From an uncultured Collinsella sp. (GTDB lineage Bacteria > Actinomycetota > Coriobacteriia > Coriobacteriales > Coriobacteriaceae), in contig CAKUGT010000002.1 of NCBI GenBank assembly GCA_934654795.1, positions 58,133 to 122,132 of the forward strand: a stretch of DNA of 64,000 nt. Direction: 5' to 3'. The notes under the pieces were generated by a model, which saw only the letters and a list, made by a program, of their open reading frames with translations, ran no database searches and was not told the DNA's origin. A program made the translations under genes and the position numbers. Shown piece after piece: positions 43,150-50,629 of the stretch. Each line of letters begins with the position of its first letter. The first letter of the stretch is position 1.

Positions 43150-44913
43150 CTACTTGCTTGTGAATAGCCAGATTGCGATGAGTACGAGGACTGCAGCGAT
43201 GATGCAGACGATGGCGCCGGTGAATTTGATGCGTGAGTCGCGGGTGCGCTCTCGTACGTCATCCTCGGTAGCCTCGAGCTGGGCGACTTCGCGCTCGGTT
43301 TCGGCGTACTCGGCCTTATCGCGGACCAGAGAGCCCGCGAGCGATTCGGTAATCTCGGGATGGTCATGCACCTCGGTCGCCTGCTCGATGATCGACTGTG
43401 CGTGCGCGACGTCCGCCTGGGCATTGGCGATAGCCTGCTCTTGCTCTCGACGCGCTTTGTCCTCGGCGGCGATCTTCTCGCGCAGCTCGCGCTGGCGCGT
43501 TGCGGCGGCAGCTTTTGCGGTCTGCAGCTCGTCACGCACGGCATCGGCCTCGGCCGTTACGGCCTGATGGGCACGCTTGGCGTCGGCGATGGGGGCCTGC
43601 GCCTGCTCGACGGCTTGCTCGGCGGCGGCGAGCGAATGCTCAAGGTCGGCGCTGATGCGTGGGACGTCTTCTTCGGCTTTGCGCAGGGCATCGGCCGAGT
43701 CGGAGATCTGCATCGAAAGCTCGCTGGTGCGCACCGTATAGTTGGCGGGATTTGCCGAAGGATTGCGCTGCAGCTCGGCGTACTCGCGGCGTAGCGTCTC
43801 GAGCTGGGCGCGCGTGGCGTCGACGGTTTGCTGTGCGGCGGCAATGCCGGCGTCTCGCTCGGCCTTCACCTTGTCGCGGATGCGCTTGGAGTCCTCAAGA
43901 CGTCGAACGAGGCGGTTGCCGGTCTCGCGCGAGCTCGCCTCGCGGGCCTCCACGGCGTCGAGCGCGGCCTTCAGACGGAGCTCAGTCGCGTCATCCTCTG
44001 TCTTCATTTGTTCGAGCTGACCTTTGAGCTCTGTCGCTTTGGCGGCGTGGGCATCACGGTCAATCTCGGCGGCCGCTGCAGTCTTTTGGGCCGTGGCAAT
44101 CGCCTGGCGCTGGTCGGCGACGATCTGGTCGTAGCGGCCTGCGATATCCTGGCGCGTCTCGAGTTCCTCGGCCTGATCGGCAATGCGCTGCTCAAGTTCG
44201 GCCAGGTGGGCGCGGGCATCGGCAAGTGCCTTTTTCGCGGCGTTCATCTCGCGCATGGCCGAGGCGCCCTGGGCGATAAAGGTGCCCACGGCGTTCGCAG
44301 TGTTCGAGACGGCGGTCCCCAGATCGCGGCTCGCGGCGGGGGAGTGCGGGGCGGTCGGGCGAGCGGTGTCGGCGGCGTCCGCATCGGTAGCCTGCGGCGC
44401 GGCGATATTGCCGGTGCCGCCCTCGACCACAGAAAAGCCTGCTGCGTGCGGGTCGACCGCATCGGCGCCAATCGTGGGATGCTCGAGCTGCAGAAACGAG
44501 GGCATGGCGCTGCCCTGGTCGGCAACCGGAGTCTCGCCGGGTACGAAGGTCGAGGCTGCCTCGGCGGCCTCCTCTTCCTCGGCGTCAACGTCAGCGTCGG
44601 CCACGGCGTCTTTCATCGCTTTGACGGCATCCATCATGGAGTCCATGACTGCGTCGAGCTCTTCTTCCGAAGAAACCTCGATAGGGCCCGTAGCTTGCGG
44701 AGCGGCATCCTGTACGGGGTCGTCGTCCTGAGCGGGCGCATCGTCGTTTTGCTCGCCGGTATCTTCGGCGCCGGGGGTTTCCGCCGTAGCGCTTTCGTCC
44801 AAGATGGGGTCGTCGAGGTCAATATCATCGCAGGTCACAGCGTCGGCATCTGCAGCGACGTCTGCGGAATCATCAATATGCTGTTGAGTCTGGGGGTCCA
44901 GCTCGTCTGTCAT
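43150..44913 (-). CDS. Tail-anchored coiled-coil protein
   Basis: I know no named family for this 587-residue protein. The N-terminal ~220 residues are acidic, Ala/Asp-rich and disordered. From ~230 to 560 it is almost continuous Ala/Glu/Lys/Arg/Gln-rich coiled coil (AAKKALADARAHLAELEQRI and onward). The last ~25 residues are one membrane helix (IVCIIAAVLVLIAIWLF) followed by TSK. No signal peptide is present, so the protein is tail-anchored with its mass in the cytoplasm. ATG 44913 has GAGGAG nine bases upstream; ATG 44919 is also possible. A structural or scaffolding role at the membrane is inferred. Confidence 0.65.
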   Translation of the reverse strand: MTDELDPQTQQHIDDSADVAADADAVTCDDIDLDDPILDESATAETPGAEDTGEQNDDAPAQDDDPVQDAAPQATGPIEVSSEEELDAVMDSMMDAVKAMKDAVADADVDAEEEEAAEAASTFVPGETPVADQGSAMPSFLQLEHPTIGADAVDPHAAGFSVVEGGTGNIAAPQATDADAADTARPTAPHSPAASRDLGTAVSNTANAVGTFIAQGASAMREMNAAKKALADARAHLAELEQRIADQAEELETRQDIAGRYDQIVADQRQAIATAQKTAAAAEIDRDAHAAKATELKGQLEQMKTEDDATELRLKAALDAVEAREASSRETGNRLVRRLEDSKRIRDKVKAERDAGIAAAQQTVDATRAQLETLRREYAELQRNPSANPANYTVRTSELSMQISDSADALRKAEEDVPRISADLEHSLAAAEQAVEQAQAPIADAKRAHQAVTAEADAVRDELQTAKAAAATRQRELREKIAAEDKARREQEQAIANAQADVAHAQSIIEQATEVHDHPEITESLAGSLVRDKAEYAETEREVAQLEATEDDVRERTRDSRIKFTGAIVCIIAAVLVLIAIWLFTSK

Positions 44914-45170
44914 AGGCATGTGCTCCTCATCGTTGTTCGTCACCCTATAATAAAGTTTTGCGCCGACATCCCGCGCCCCGCTGCAAAGTTTCAAAACGTG
45001 TTCGATGACTCGTTTCGATAACAAAAACTCGGCCGCTTTGTCCAGTTGGTACTTGACAATCCCTTCGCCGAACGACGTGGTGCCGTTCGCCTGCCGAGGT
45101 CTTTTATTTTCACTTGAACACGCTAAAGTTGCATCTCAGCTTTTGGCGTGCTTGTTTGGATGCGCGCAGT

Positions 45171-45188
45171 CGACGGGTTCGCCCGTCG
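45171..45188 (+). promoter_or_regulatory. Stable leader hairpin before the HSDH-like gene
   Basis: CGACGGG (45171-45177), loop TTCG, CCCGTCG (45182-45188). It ends about 8 bases before the AAAGGA ribosome site of the gene at 45210, so it would lie in its 5' leader. Confidence 0.5.
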
Positions 45189-45209
45189 CGATTATGAAAG
45201 GACTTCCAT

Positions 45210-46010
45210 ATGGGACTTTTCACTGGTAAGACCGTGATCATCACCGGCGGCGGCAAGGCCACGCTTAAGGACGGCTCTGCTGGCTCCATCGGCTACGGCA
45301 TTGATATCGCCTTTGCCAAGGAGGGCGCAAACCTCGTCATCACCGGTCGTAACGTCGCTAAGCTCGAGGCTGCCAAGGAGTCCCTCGAGGCTGAGTACGG
45401 CGTCAAGGTTCTTCCTGTTCAGGCCGATGTCTCCGCCGGCCAGGACAACGAGGACGTCGTGCAGAACGTTATCGACAAGGCGATTGAGGAGTTCGGCCGC
45501 ATCGACGCCGTCGTCAACAACGCTCAGGCAAGCGCCTCGGGCGTGACCATCGCCGACCACACTATGGACCAGTTTAACCTGGCCATTTACTCTGGCCTGT
45601 ATGCCACCTATCTGTACATGCAGAAGGCCTATCCGCACCTGAAGGAGACCAAGGGCTCCGTGGTCAACTTTGCCTCGGGCGCCGGCCTGTTTGGCAACTA
45701 TGGTCAGTGCAGCTATGCCGCTGCCAAGGAGGGCATCCGTGGTCTGACTCGCGTCGCCGCCAATGAGTGGGGCAAGGACGGCATCAACGTCAACATCGTT
45801 TGCCCGCTTGCTTGGACTGCTGCGCTCGAGAACTTCCAGGATGCTTACCCCGAGGCGTTCAAGGCCAACGTCCACATGCCGCCGGCGGGCCACTACGGCG
45901 ACGTCGAGAAGGAGATCGGCCGCGTGGTCGTTCAGCTTTGCGGCCCCGACTTTAAGTACATGAACGGCGAGACCGTCACCCTCGAGGGTGGCATGGGCCA
46001 GCGTCCTTAA
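45210..46010 (+). CDS. Short-chain dehydrogenase, 12-alpha-hydroxysteroid dehydrogenase-like
   Basis: A 266-residue SDR. The cofactor loop is GGGKATLKDGSAGSIGYG, the catalytic Ser is in NFASGAGLFGN, and YxxxK is SYAAAKEGIRGL. From memory, phrases such as NAQASASG, SGLYATYLYM, GNYGQCSYAAAKEGIRG and the C-terminus LEGGMGQRP closely match the bile-acid 12-alpha-HSDH of Clostridium sp. ATCC 29733. The N-terminal loop carries a short insertion compared with that enzyme. Such enzymes oxidise the 12-alpha-hydroxyl of cholate and its conjugates with NADP. ATG 45210 follows AAAGGA. The gene is monocistronic and ends in a covarying RNA-like element. Substrate needs assay; assignment to SDR is certain. 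Confidence 0.8.
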   Translation: MGLFTGKTVIITGGGKATLKDGSAGSIGYGIDIAFAKEGANLVITGRNVAKLEAAKESLEAEYGVKVLPVQADVSAGQDNEDVVQNVIDKAIEEFGRIDAVVNNAQASASGVTIADHTMDQFNLAIYSGLYATYLYMQKAYPHLKETKGSVVNFASGAGLFGNYGQCSYAAAKEGIRGLTRVAANEWGKDGINVNIVCPLAWTAALENFQDAYPEAFKANVHMPPAGHYGDVEKEIGRVVVQLCGPDFKYMNGETVTLEGGMGQRP

Positions 46011-46012
46011 CA

Positions 46013-46178
46013 GTTGCGCGGTTTTACCAAACCGCGCAACGGCTCGACGCTGCAAACCCGTCAGAGCGGCAATCTGCCTTTCAACTTCGGCGGCATGATC
46101 AAAAGATCAATGCCGCCTCGTTTCAAGGCACCTTGCTCGCTCTGGCGGGTTTTCGCTGTCGGTACCAAAACATCGGCG
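46013..46178 (+). ncRNA. Structured RNA-like element, copy 2 (3' of HSDH-like gene)
   Basis: It has the same architecture as 42821-42985. Hairpin 1 pairs 46013-46021 with 46032-46040, and GGCTCGACGCTGCAA is conserved. The outer stem pairs 46055-46068 with 46138-46151 (one G-U). TGCCTT pairs with AAGGCA, and the apical arm is GGCGGCATGATC/GATC-A-ATGCCGCC. TTTT follows the outer stem. Compensatory differences from copy 1 keep the stems intact. Confidence 0.75.
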
Positions 46179-46217
46179 TTACCTTGGCTGTTGCAAGTTG
46201 ATGAAAGACGTCCCTAG

Positions 46218-46374
46218 TAGTCATTGGGGACGTTCTTAAATGACTAGTCAAAAGGGACACTCTTGCGGCACTTGGGGACAGTCCCTAAATGCCGGCAGAT
46301 GGGACACTCCTTTGTCAGATGACCCTGAAGACTGTCCCTAACGACTAGTCGCTTAAGAACGTCCCCAATGACTA
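46218..46374. repeat. 157-bp palindromic element with 32-bp inverted ends
   Basis: Ends 46218-46249 and 46343-46374 are inverted repeats with two mismatches, outermost bases TAGTCATTGGGGACGTTCTT. The interior has further GGGACA/TGTCCC symmetric segments. There is no ORF. It resembles REP/BIME-type palindromic repeats. Confidence 0.75.
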
Positions 46375-46420
46375 CCTTGCGCCAGTTTCTGTCGAGTCGG
46401 TGCTCCTTGCGGGTTGCCCG

Positions 46421-46426
46421 TATAAT
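46421..46426 (+). promoter_or_regulatory. tgt: Likely -10 box of tgt promoter
   Basis: A perfect TATAAT lies 38 bases before the tgt start codon. No consensus -35 is seen at the usual spacing. Confidence 0.5.
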
Positions 46427-46463
46427 GGTTTGCGTATGAACCGCAACCAAGGAGTTCCAGTTT

Positions 46464-47603
46464 ATGGACCAGAACCTTTTTAAATTCGACCTGATCGCCG
46501 AGGACCCGACGACGCACGCGCGTGCCGGCGTACTGCACACCCCGCACGGTGACATCGAGACGCCGATTTTTATGCCCGTGGGCACCAAGGCAAACGTCAA
46601 GGGCATTCCTACCGAGACTGTCAAGAAGCTCGGCGCCCAGATCGTGCTCGCCAATACCTATCATCTGTCCATGCGTCCCGGCGAGGACACCATCGCCGAG
46701 CTGGGCGGCCTGCACAAGTTCATGAACTGGCACGGCCCCATTCTCACCGACTCGGGCGGCTTCCAGGTATTCAGCCACAACGACGCCGTTAAGCTCACCG
46801 ACGAGGGTGTGCGCTTTATCGTCAACGATTACGACGGCCGCCATGTGTTCTGGACGCCCGAGGACAACATGGAGATCGCCATGAAGCTCGGCTCGGACAT
46901 CTGCATGCAGCTTGATCAGTGCCCCGGCTATCCTGCCACGCGCCAGTATGTCGAGCGCGCCGTGGAGCTGTCAAGCATGTGGGCCGAGCGCTGCTACAAG
47001 GCGCACACCCGCGATGACCAGGCACTCTTTGGCATCGTCCAGGGCGGTATGCATCTGGACCTGCGCCTGCGCTCGCTGCGCCACCTGGAGGAGTGCGGCG
47101 ACTTCCCCGGCTACGGCATCGGCGGCTACTCGGTGGGCGAGGACCACGAGACCATGTTCGAGACCCTGGCGCCGCTCGCGAGTGAGTACATGCCCAAGCA
47201 CAAGCCGCGCTACCTGATGGGCGTCGGCAACCCGACTACGCTCGTGCGCGGCGTGGGCGTGGGCATCGACATGTTTGACTGCGTGCTGCCGACGCGTACC
47301 GGCCGTATGGGCACGGCGTTCTCCAGCGAGGGTCGCCTCAACTTCCGTAACGCGCGCTTTGCTCACGACGACGGCCCCATCGATCCCACCTGCACCTGCC
47401 CGGTGTGCACGGGCGGCTACAGCCGTGCGCTCATCCGCCACATGGTCACGCAGAAGGAGATGCTCGGCGGCATCCTGCTTTCGATGCACAACATTTACTA
47501 CCTGCTCAACCTTATGCAGCGTGCGCGCCAGGCCATTATCGAGGGCCGCTACGGCGCGTTCGTGAACGACTGGATGAACAGCCCTGCGGCGGTGGACTAC
47601 TAA
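46464..47603 (+). CDS. tgt: tRNA-guanine transglycosylase Tgt
   Basis: A 379-residue bacterial Tgt that exchanges the wobble guanine of GUN-anticodon tRNAs for preQ1. The nucleophile Asp lies in GIDMFDCVLPTR, the general-base region is LTDSGGFQVFS, and the zinc site is CTCPVC with a later Cys/His. Substrate-pocket segments vary: LDQCPGYPA where FDECPP is usual, and GGYSVGED where GGLAVGEP is usual. These changes might tune base preference, but with QueA and QueH nearby preQ1 is the expected substrate. It starts 90 bases after a palindromic element, with AAGGAG upstream. Confidence 0.95.
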   Translation: MDQNLFKFDLIAEDPTTHARAGVLHTPHGDIETPIFMPVGTKANVKGIPTETVKKLGAQIVLANTYHLSMRPGEDTIAELGGLHKFMNWHGPILTDSGGFQVFSHNDAVKLTDEGVRFIVNDYDGRHVFWTPEDNMEIAMKLGSDICMQLDQCPGYPATRQYVERAVELSSMWAERCYKAHTRDDQALFGIVQGGMHLDLRLRSLRHLEECGDFPGYGIGGYSVGEDHETMFETLAPLASEYMPKHKPRYLMGVGNPTTLVRGVGVGIDMFDCVLPTRTGRMGTAFSSEGRLNFRNARFAHDDGPIDPTCTCPVCTGGYSRALIRHMVTQKEMLGGILLSMHNIYYLLNLMQRARQAIIEGRYGAFVNDWMNSPAAVDY

Positions 47604-47741
47604 GATTTAAGTGACCGCTGACCGATGCCTTGCAAGCACTTGATGCATCGTGGGTACCATACCGGATAGTTGATGTTCGGACGGGTGTTTGGCGCATGGC
47701 GTCGACCCCGCCCGTTTTTCTTTTTCTCGATAGGAGTACTC

Positions 47742-48500
47742 ATGATTAAGAACGAGAATGTCGAGGGCGAGCCTGCCTACGACGAGACGTACCGCCGCGG
47801 CCCCGTGGTCATGCGCGGCCCCATGATCCCTAAGGACAACACCTACGCCAACCTGTTGGCGCCCGAGGAGTCGACCGATTGGCTGCATGCCGATCCATGG
47901 CGCGTGCTGCGTATTCAGGCCGAGTTCGTCGATGGTTTTGGCGCGCTTGCCGAGCTCGGCCCCGCGGTGACTATCTTCGGCAGCGCCCGCACACCCAAGA
48001 CCGACCCGCTCTACAAGGCGGCGCGTACCGTCGGTCGCAAGATCGCCCAGCGCGGCGTGGCGGTTATCACCGGCGGCGGCCCCGGCATCATGGAGGCGGC
48101 CAACAGGGGAGCGGCGAGCGTTAACGGCAAGTCGGTTGGTCTGGGTATTGAGCTTCCGCACGAGCAGGGGCTCAACAAATACGTGAACCTCGGCATGGAC
48201 TTCCGCTACTTCTTTGTGCGCAAGACCATGTTCGTCAAATACAGCTCGGGCGCCATCGTGTTTCCCGGCGGCTTCGGTACGCTCGACGAGATGTTCGAGG
48301 TGCTCACGCTGGTGCAGACGCACAAAGTCAAGCGCATGCCGCTCGTGCTGGTGGGCAGCGAATACTGGCAGGGCTTGTTCGACTGGCTCAACGGCCCCGT
48401 GATGGACGCCGGTATGATCAGCCCGCTCGATCCGGACCTAGTGCACATCACCGACGACCTCAACGAGGCGGTCGACGTCGCCCTCAGCGGGCTGATGTAG
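47742..48500 (+). CDS. LOG-family (lysine decarboxylase-like) nucleotide-binding protein
   Basis: A 252-residue Rossmann-fold protein of the LOG/TIGR00730 family. It has ITGGGPGIMEAANRGA and the FPGGFGTLDEMFEVLT signature. LOG enzymes hydrolyse cytokinin-type nucleoside monophosphates or generic NMPs to base and ribose phosphate. Despite the old label they do not decarboxylate lysine. ATG 47742 has AGGAG upstream; the longer frame begins with an unlikely Phe-rich segment. It follows tgt by ~140 bases. Confidence 0.9.
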   Translation: MIKNENVEGEPAYDETYRRGPVVMRGPMIPKDNTYANLLAPEESTDWLHADPWRVLRIQAEFVDGFGALAELGPAVTIFGSARTPKTDPLYKAARTVGRKIAQRGVAVITGGGPGIMEAANRGAASVNGKSVGLGIELPHEQGLNKYVNLGMDFRYFFVRKTMFVKYSSGAIVFPGGFGTLDEMFEVLTLVQTHKVKRMPLVLVGSEYWQGLFDWLNGPVMDAGMISPLDPDLVHITDDLNEAVDVALSGLM

Positions 48501-48531
48501 AGTGATCGTGCCCGTCGTGACACGAATATGC

Positions 48532-48567
48532 ATGGCAATCTGATGCTATCTAACATCAGTTTGCCAT
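48532..48567. promoter_or_regulatory. Operator-like inverted repeat of toxin-antitoxin operon
   Basis: ATGGCAATCTGATG (48532-48545) and CATCAGTTTGCCAT (48554-48567) form an inverted repeat with one mismatch. A further CTGATGCA half-site and a TATACT -10-like box (48578-48583) follow. The position just upstream of the antitoxin gene fits autoregulation by the TA complex. Confidence 0.7.
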
Positions 48568-48613
48568 TTTTATTGGGTATACTGATGCAAAAGACGAGTC
48601 GAGGAGGTCGCGT

Positions 48614-48913
48614 ATGTCTACTGCAACGGTTAAGCCCACGACGGTTCGCATCGAAGGGGGACTCAAGGAGCAGGCGACTGAGTTTTTAGATTCGGTTGGC
48701 CTGAGCCTTAATTCCTATCTCAATCTGGCTGTTCGGCAGCTTGTAAATCAGCGGAAGATTCCGTTTGAGATTGTGGGTCGACCGGAGGCACCCAATGAGG
48801 CGACGAGGCGCGCCATGGTGATCGCCGAGGCTCATGAGCTGGGAATTTTGCCGGACGACAGCCCGTCATTCGATAACGTTGATGAGCTGATGTCGTTCCT
48901 CGATGAGGACTAG
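48614..48913 (+). CDS. RelB/DinJ family antitoxin
   Basis: A 99-residue protein with an N-terminal ribbon-helix-helix (TVRIEGGLKEQATEFLDSVGLSL) as in RelB/DinJ antitoxins, followed by a longer C-terminal arm that wraps the toxin. It starts after GAGGAGG and ends 3 bases before the toxin ATG. It should bind the inverted repeat at 48532-48567 and neutralise the RelE-superfamily toxin encoded next. Confidence 0.9.
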   Translation: MSTATVKPTTVRIEGGLKEQATEFLDSVGLSLNSYLNLAVRQLVNQRKIPFEIVGRPEAPNEATRRAMVIAEAHELGILPDDSPSFDNVDELMSFLDED

Positions 48914-48916
48914 GCG

Positions 48917-49225
48917 ATGTTTGAGATTAAGGTCGAGGCTCAGTTTAAGACCGACTATAAGCGAACGATGCAGAGCCACCCGCAGTTAAAAACCGAGATT
49001 AAGGCAGCTGTCGCCGAGCTTGCGGCACATGGTTCGCTTCCGGCAGAGTATGGCGCCCACGAGCTATCCAACCCGGGCGGCAACTACAACGGTCACATCG
49101 ATTTCCATCTATCCGACGGCCTGGTCGACGTGGTCGTTCTCTACCTGCCGCACAAAACTAATCCAGTGATCCGACTGGTAAGAATGGGTTCGCATCAAGA
49201 ACTGTTCCAGGTCCCACTGAGCTAG
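48917..49225 (+). CDS. YafQ-type RelE-superfamily toxin
   Basis: A 102-residue mRNA-interferase-type toxin. The YafQ pattern is present: FKTDYKR near the start, LPAEYGAHELSNPGGNYNGHIDFHL in the middle, and RLVRMGSHQELF at the end with the His of the catalytic set. YafQ toxins cut mRNA in the ribosome A site and are blocked by DinJ/RelB antitoxins. The gene follows its antitoxin after 3 bases. A REP-like hairpin lies just downstream, shared with the convergent helicase gene. Confidence 0.9.
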   Translation: MFEIKVEAQFKTDYKRTMQSHPQLKTEIKAAVAELAAHGSLPAEYGAHELSNPGGNYNGHIDFHLSDGLVDVVVLYLPHKTNPVIRLVRMGSHQELFQVPLS

Positions 49226-49240
49226 CCACTCGATTTTAAG

Positions 49241-49303
49241 TTGCGGTGGAATAGGGATTGATTTGCGGCTGATAAGTCAAAGACAGTCCCTATTTCACCG
49301 CAA
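49241..49303. repeat. TTGCGGTGGAATAG hairpin repeat, copy 1
   Basis: TTGCGGTGGAATAGGGA (49241-49257) pairs with 49287-49303 with one conserved G-T mismatch. The stop codon of the helicase half-gene (49290-49292, minus) lies inside the right arm. Further copies are at 52823-52885 and 56223-56291. Confidence 0.8.
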
Positions 49304-50629
49304 GTGATGGGGGTGTCCCACCTGTTGCTGCAACATTCGGTTCTCCTCTTCGCTGGATTTCGTCCAAAAGCTCGGCGGCGACTTCGCTGCTTTTAAAACG
49401 AATGCTGCAATCCTCTTTCTTGGGAAAAGCCAGTAATGGAATGGTTCCGTACCAGACGGTTTCCTCGTCAATCACTGCCGCGCACAAACGCCCTTCAGTT
49501 TTGACGGAATAGTCGATGCCCATTTCGGCAAAAATCGCTCTCACGTCATCGCGCGGAGTTGAGGCAACGATTATCTCAATGCTAATTCCTCGAGTCATGG
49601 GGCTGGTGAGTGAATCCTTGAGTTTCGTAAGGCATGCGGAAGATGCATAGGGTGCGGCGATGAAAACGTTCTTCGTGGCATTGACGATATCTTTGTTCAG
49701 GGTCTCAAGGAAATGCGAAGAGTCAATTAGGATGTTTGCCTCGGCTTGGCTGGCGTCTTTCGCTGCATAAACCTCGTACCCGAGCTTGGCGTAGGTCTTG
49801 AGTCTTTTCTGGTACATGCGGGCGAGCATGGGTATCGACAAATCAACATAGTCGAATATCTCAACCTGTCGCTTGCCCTCGTGGCTTCTGTGGAGCCTGC
49901 CCGCCTGCTGCGTGATGCTGCCGTCCCACGATATCGGCGTGGCAATGAGGAGAGTGTCAAGGTAGGACAGATCGAAGCCCTCGCCCAGAAGGCTTTCGGT
50001 GGCGACGATGATTCGATGTTCGTGTTCGAAGCAGGGAAGACTGCTCAGTATCGCCTTTCTTTCTTTGGCGTCGATTTCTCCGGTCAGGAGAATGGGCTCG
50101 TGTCCTTGGTCTTTAAGCAGCCTGAACAGCTCCTCGGCATGCTTTTTCCTTTTAGACAGCACGAGCGGATGCCGACCGTTTGACGCAGCTTCAAGAGCGT
50201 CGTTGACAATCAATTCGTTTCTAGCTGCATGCGCACACAGCGGGTCGAGAATCTGATTGAAGCTTGCTCCCGGCTCGTAGGCGGGTAGTCGAATTCCGGT
50301 AAAACGAGGCCGTACGATGCGCTGGATGCCCTGCTGAATCGCTTGCGTTTTTGGGTCGATGACGCAGCGAAGCGGGCCGCAAAGCATGGAGAGCGCCCGC
50401 GTAAGGCCGTCGGAGCGCTCAGGCGTTGCGGAAAGCCCGTATACGTATTTGGCCGGGGCAGACTTGAGAACAAGCTCGAGCTGTGGCGCGGCGGCGTGGT
50501 GACATTCGTCGCAGATAATGAGACCGTAATTGCGAACAAGGTCCTTAACTATCGGCTCCTCGGTTTGGGGGTCTTTGCAAGACAGCGACTGGAACGAAGC
50601 GACGTCGACGAGGTCGCTTACGGCATTTT
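49290..50629 (-). CDS. Frameshifted TOTE-type primase-helicase, C-terminal half (helicase, PLD-like)
   Basis: This is the second part of a gene split by one missing base. The frame carries the rest of a superfamily 2 helicase: DECHHAAAPQ (motif II), GLSATPERSDG (motif III), VATESLLGEGFD and TQQAGRLHRS (motifs V-VI). A C-terminal domain (~330 onward) resembles phospholipase-D folds (VIDEETVWYGTIPLL), but the usual HxK is missing (LCAAVID). About 447 residues follow the break. There is no good ribosome site of its own at the break, so it needs a -1 shift or is dead. See the N-terminal half and the finding. Confidence 0.75.

Noticed and set aside
46464..47603. Queuine-specific salvage Tgt
   Set aside because: Pocket residues vary, but nearby queA and queH indicate de novo queuosine synthesis through preQ1; the variation is only noted.
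47742..48500. Lysine decarboxylase
   Set aside because: The label is historical for this family; the motifs are those of LOG phosphoribohydrolases.
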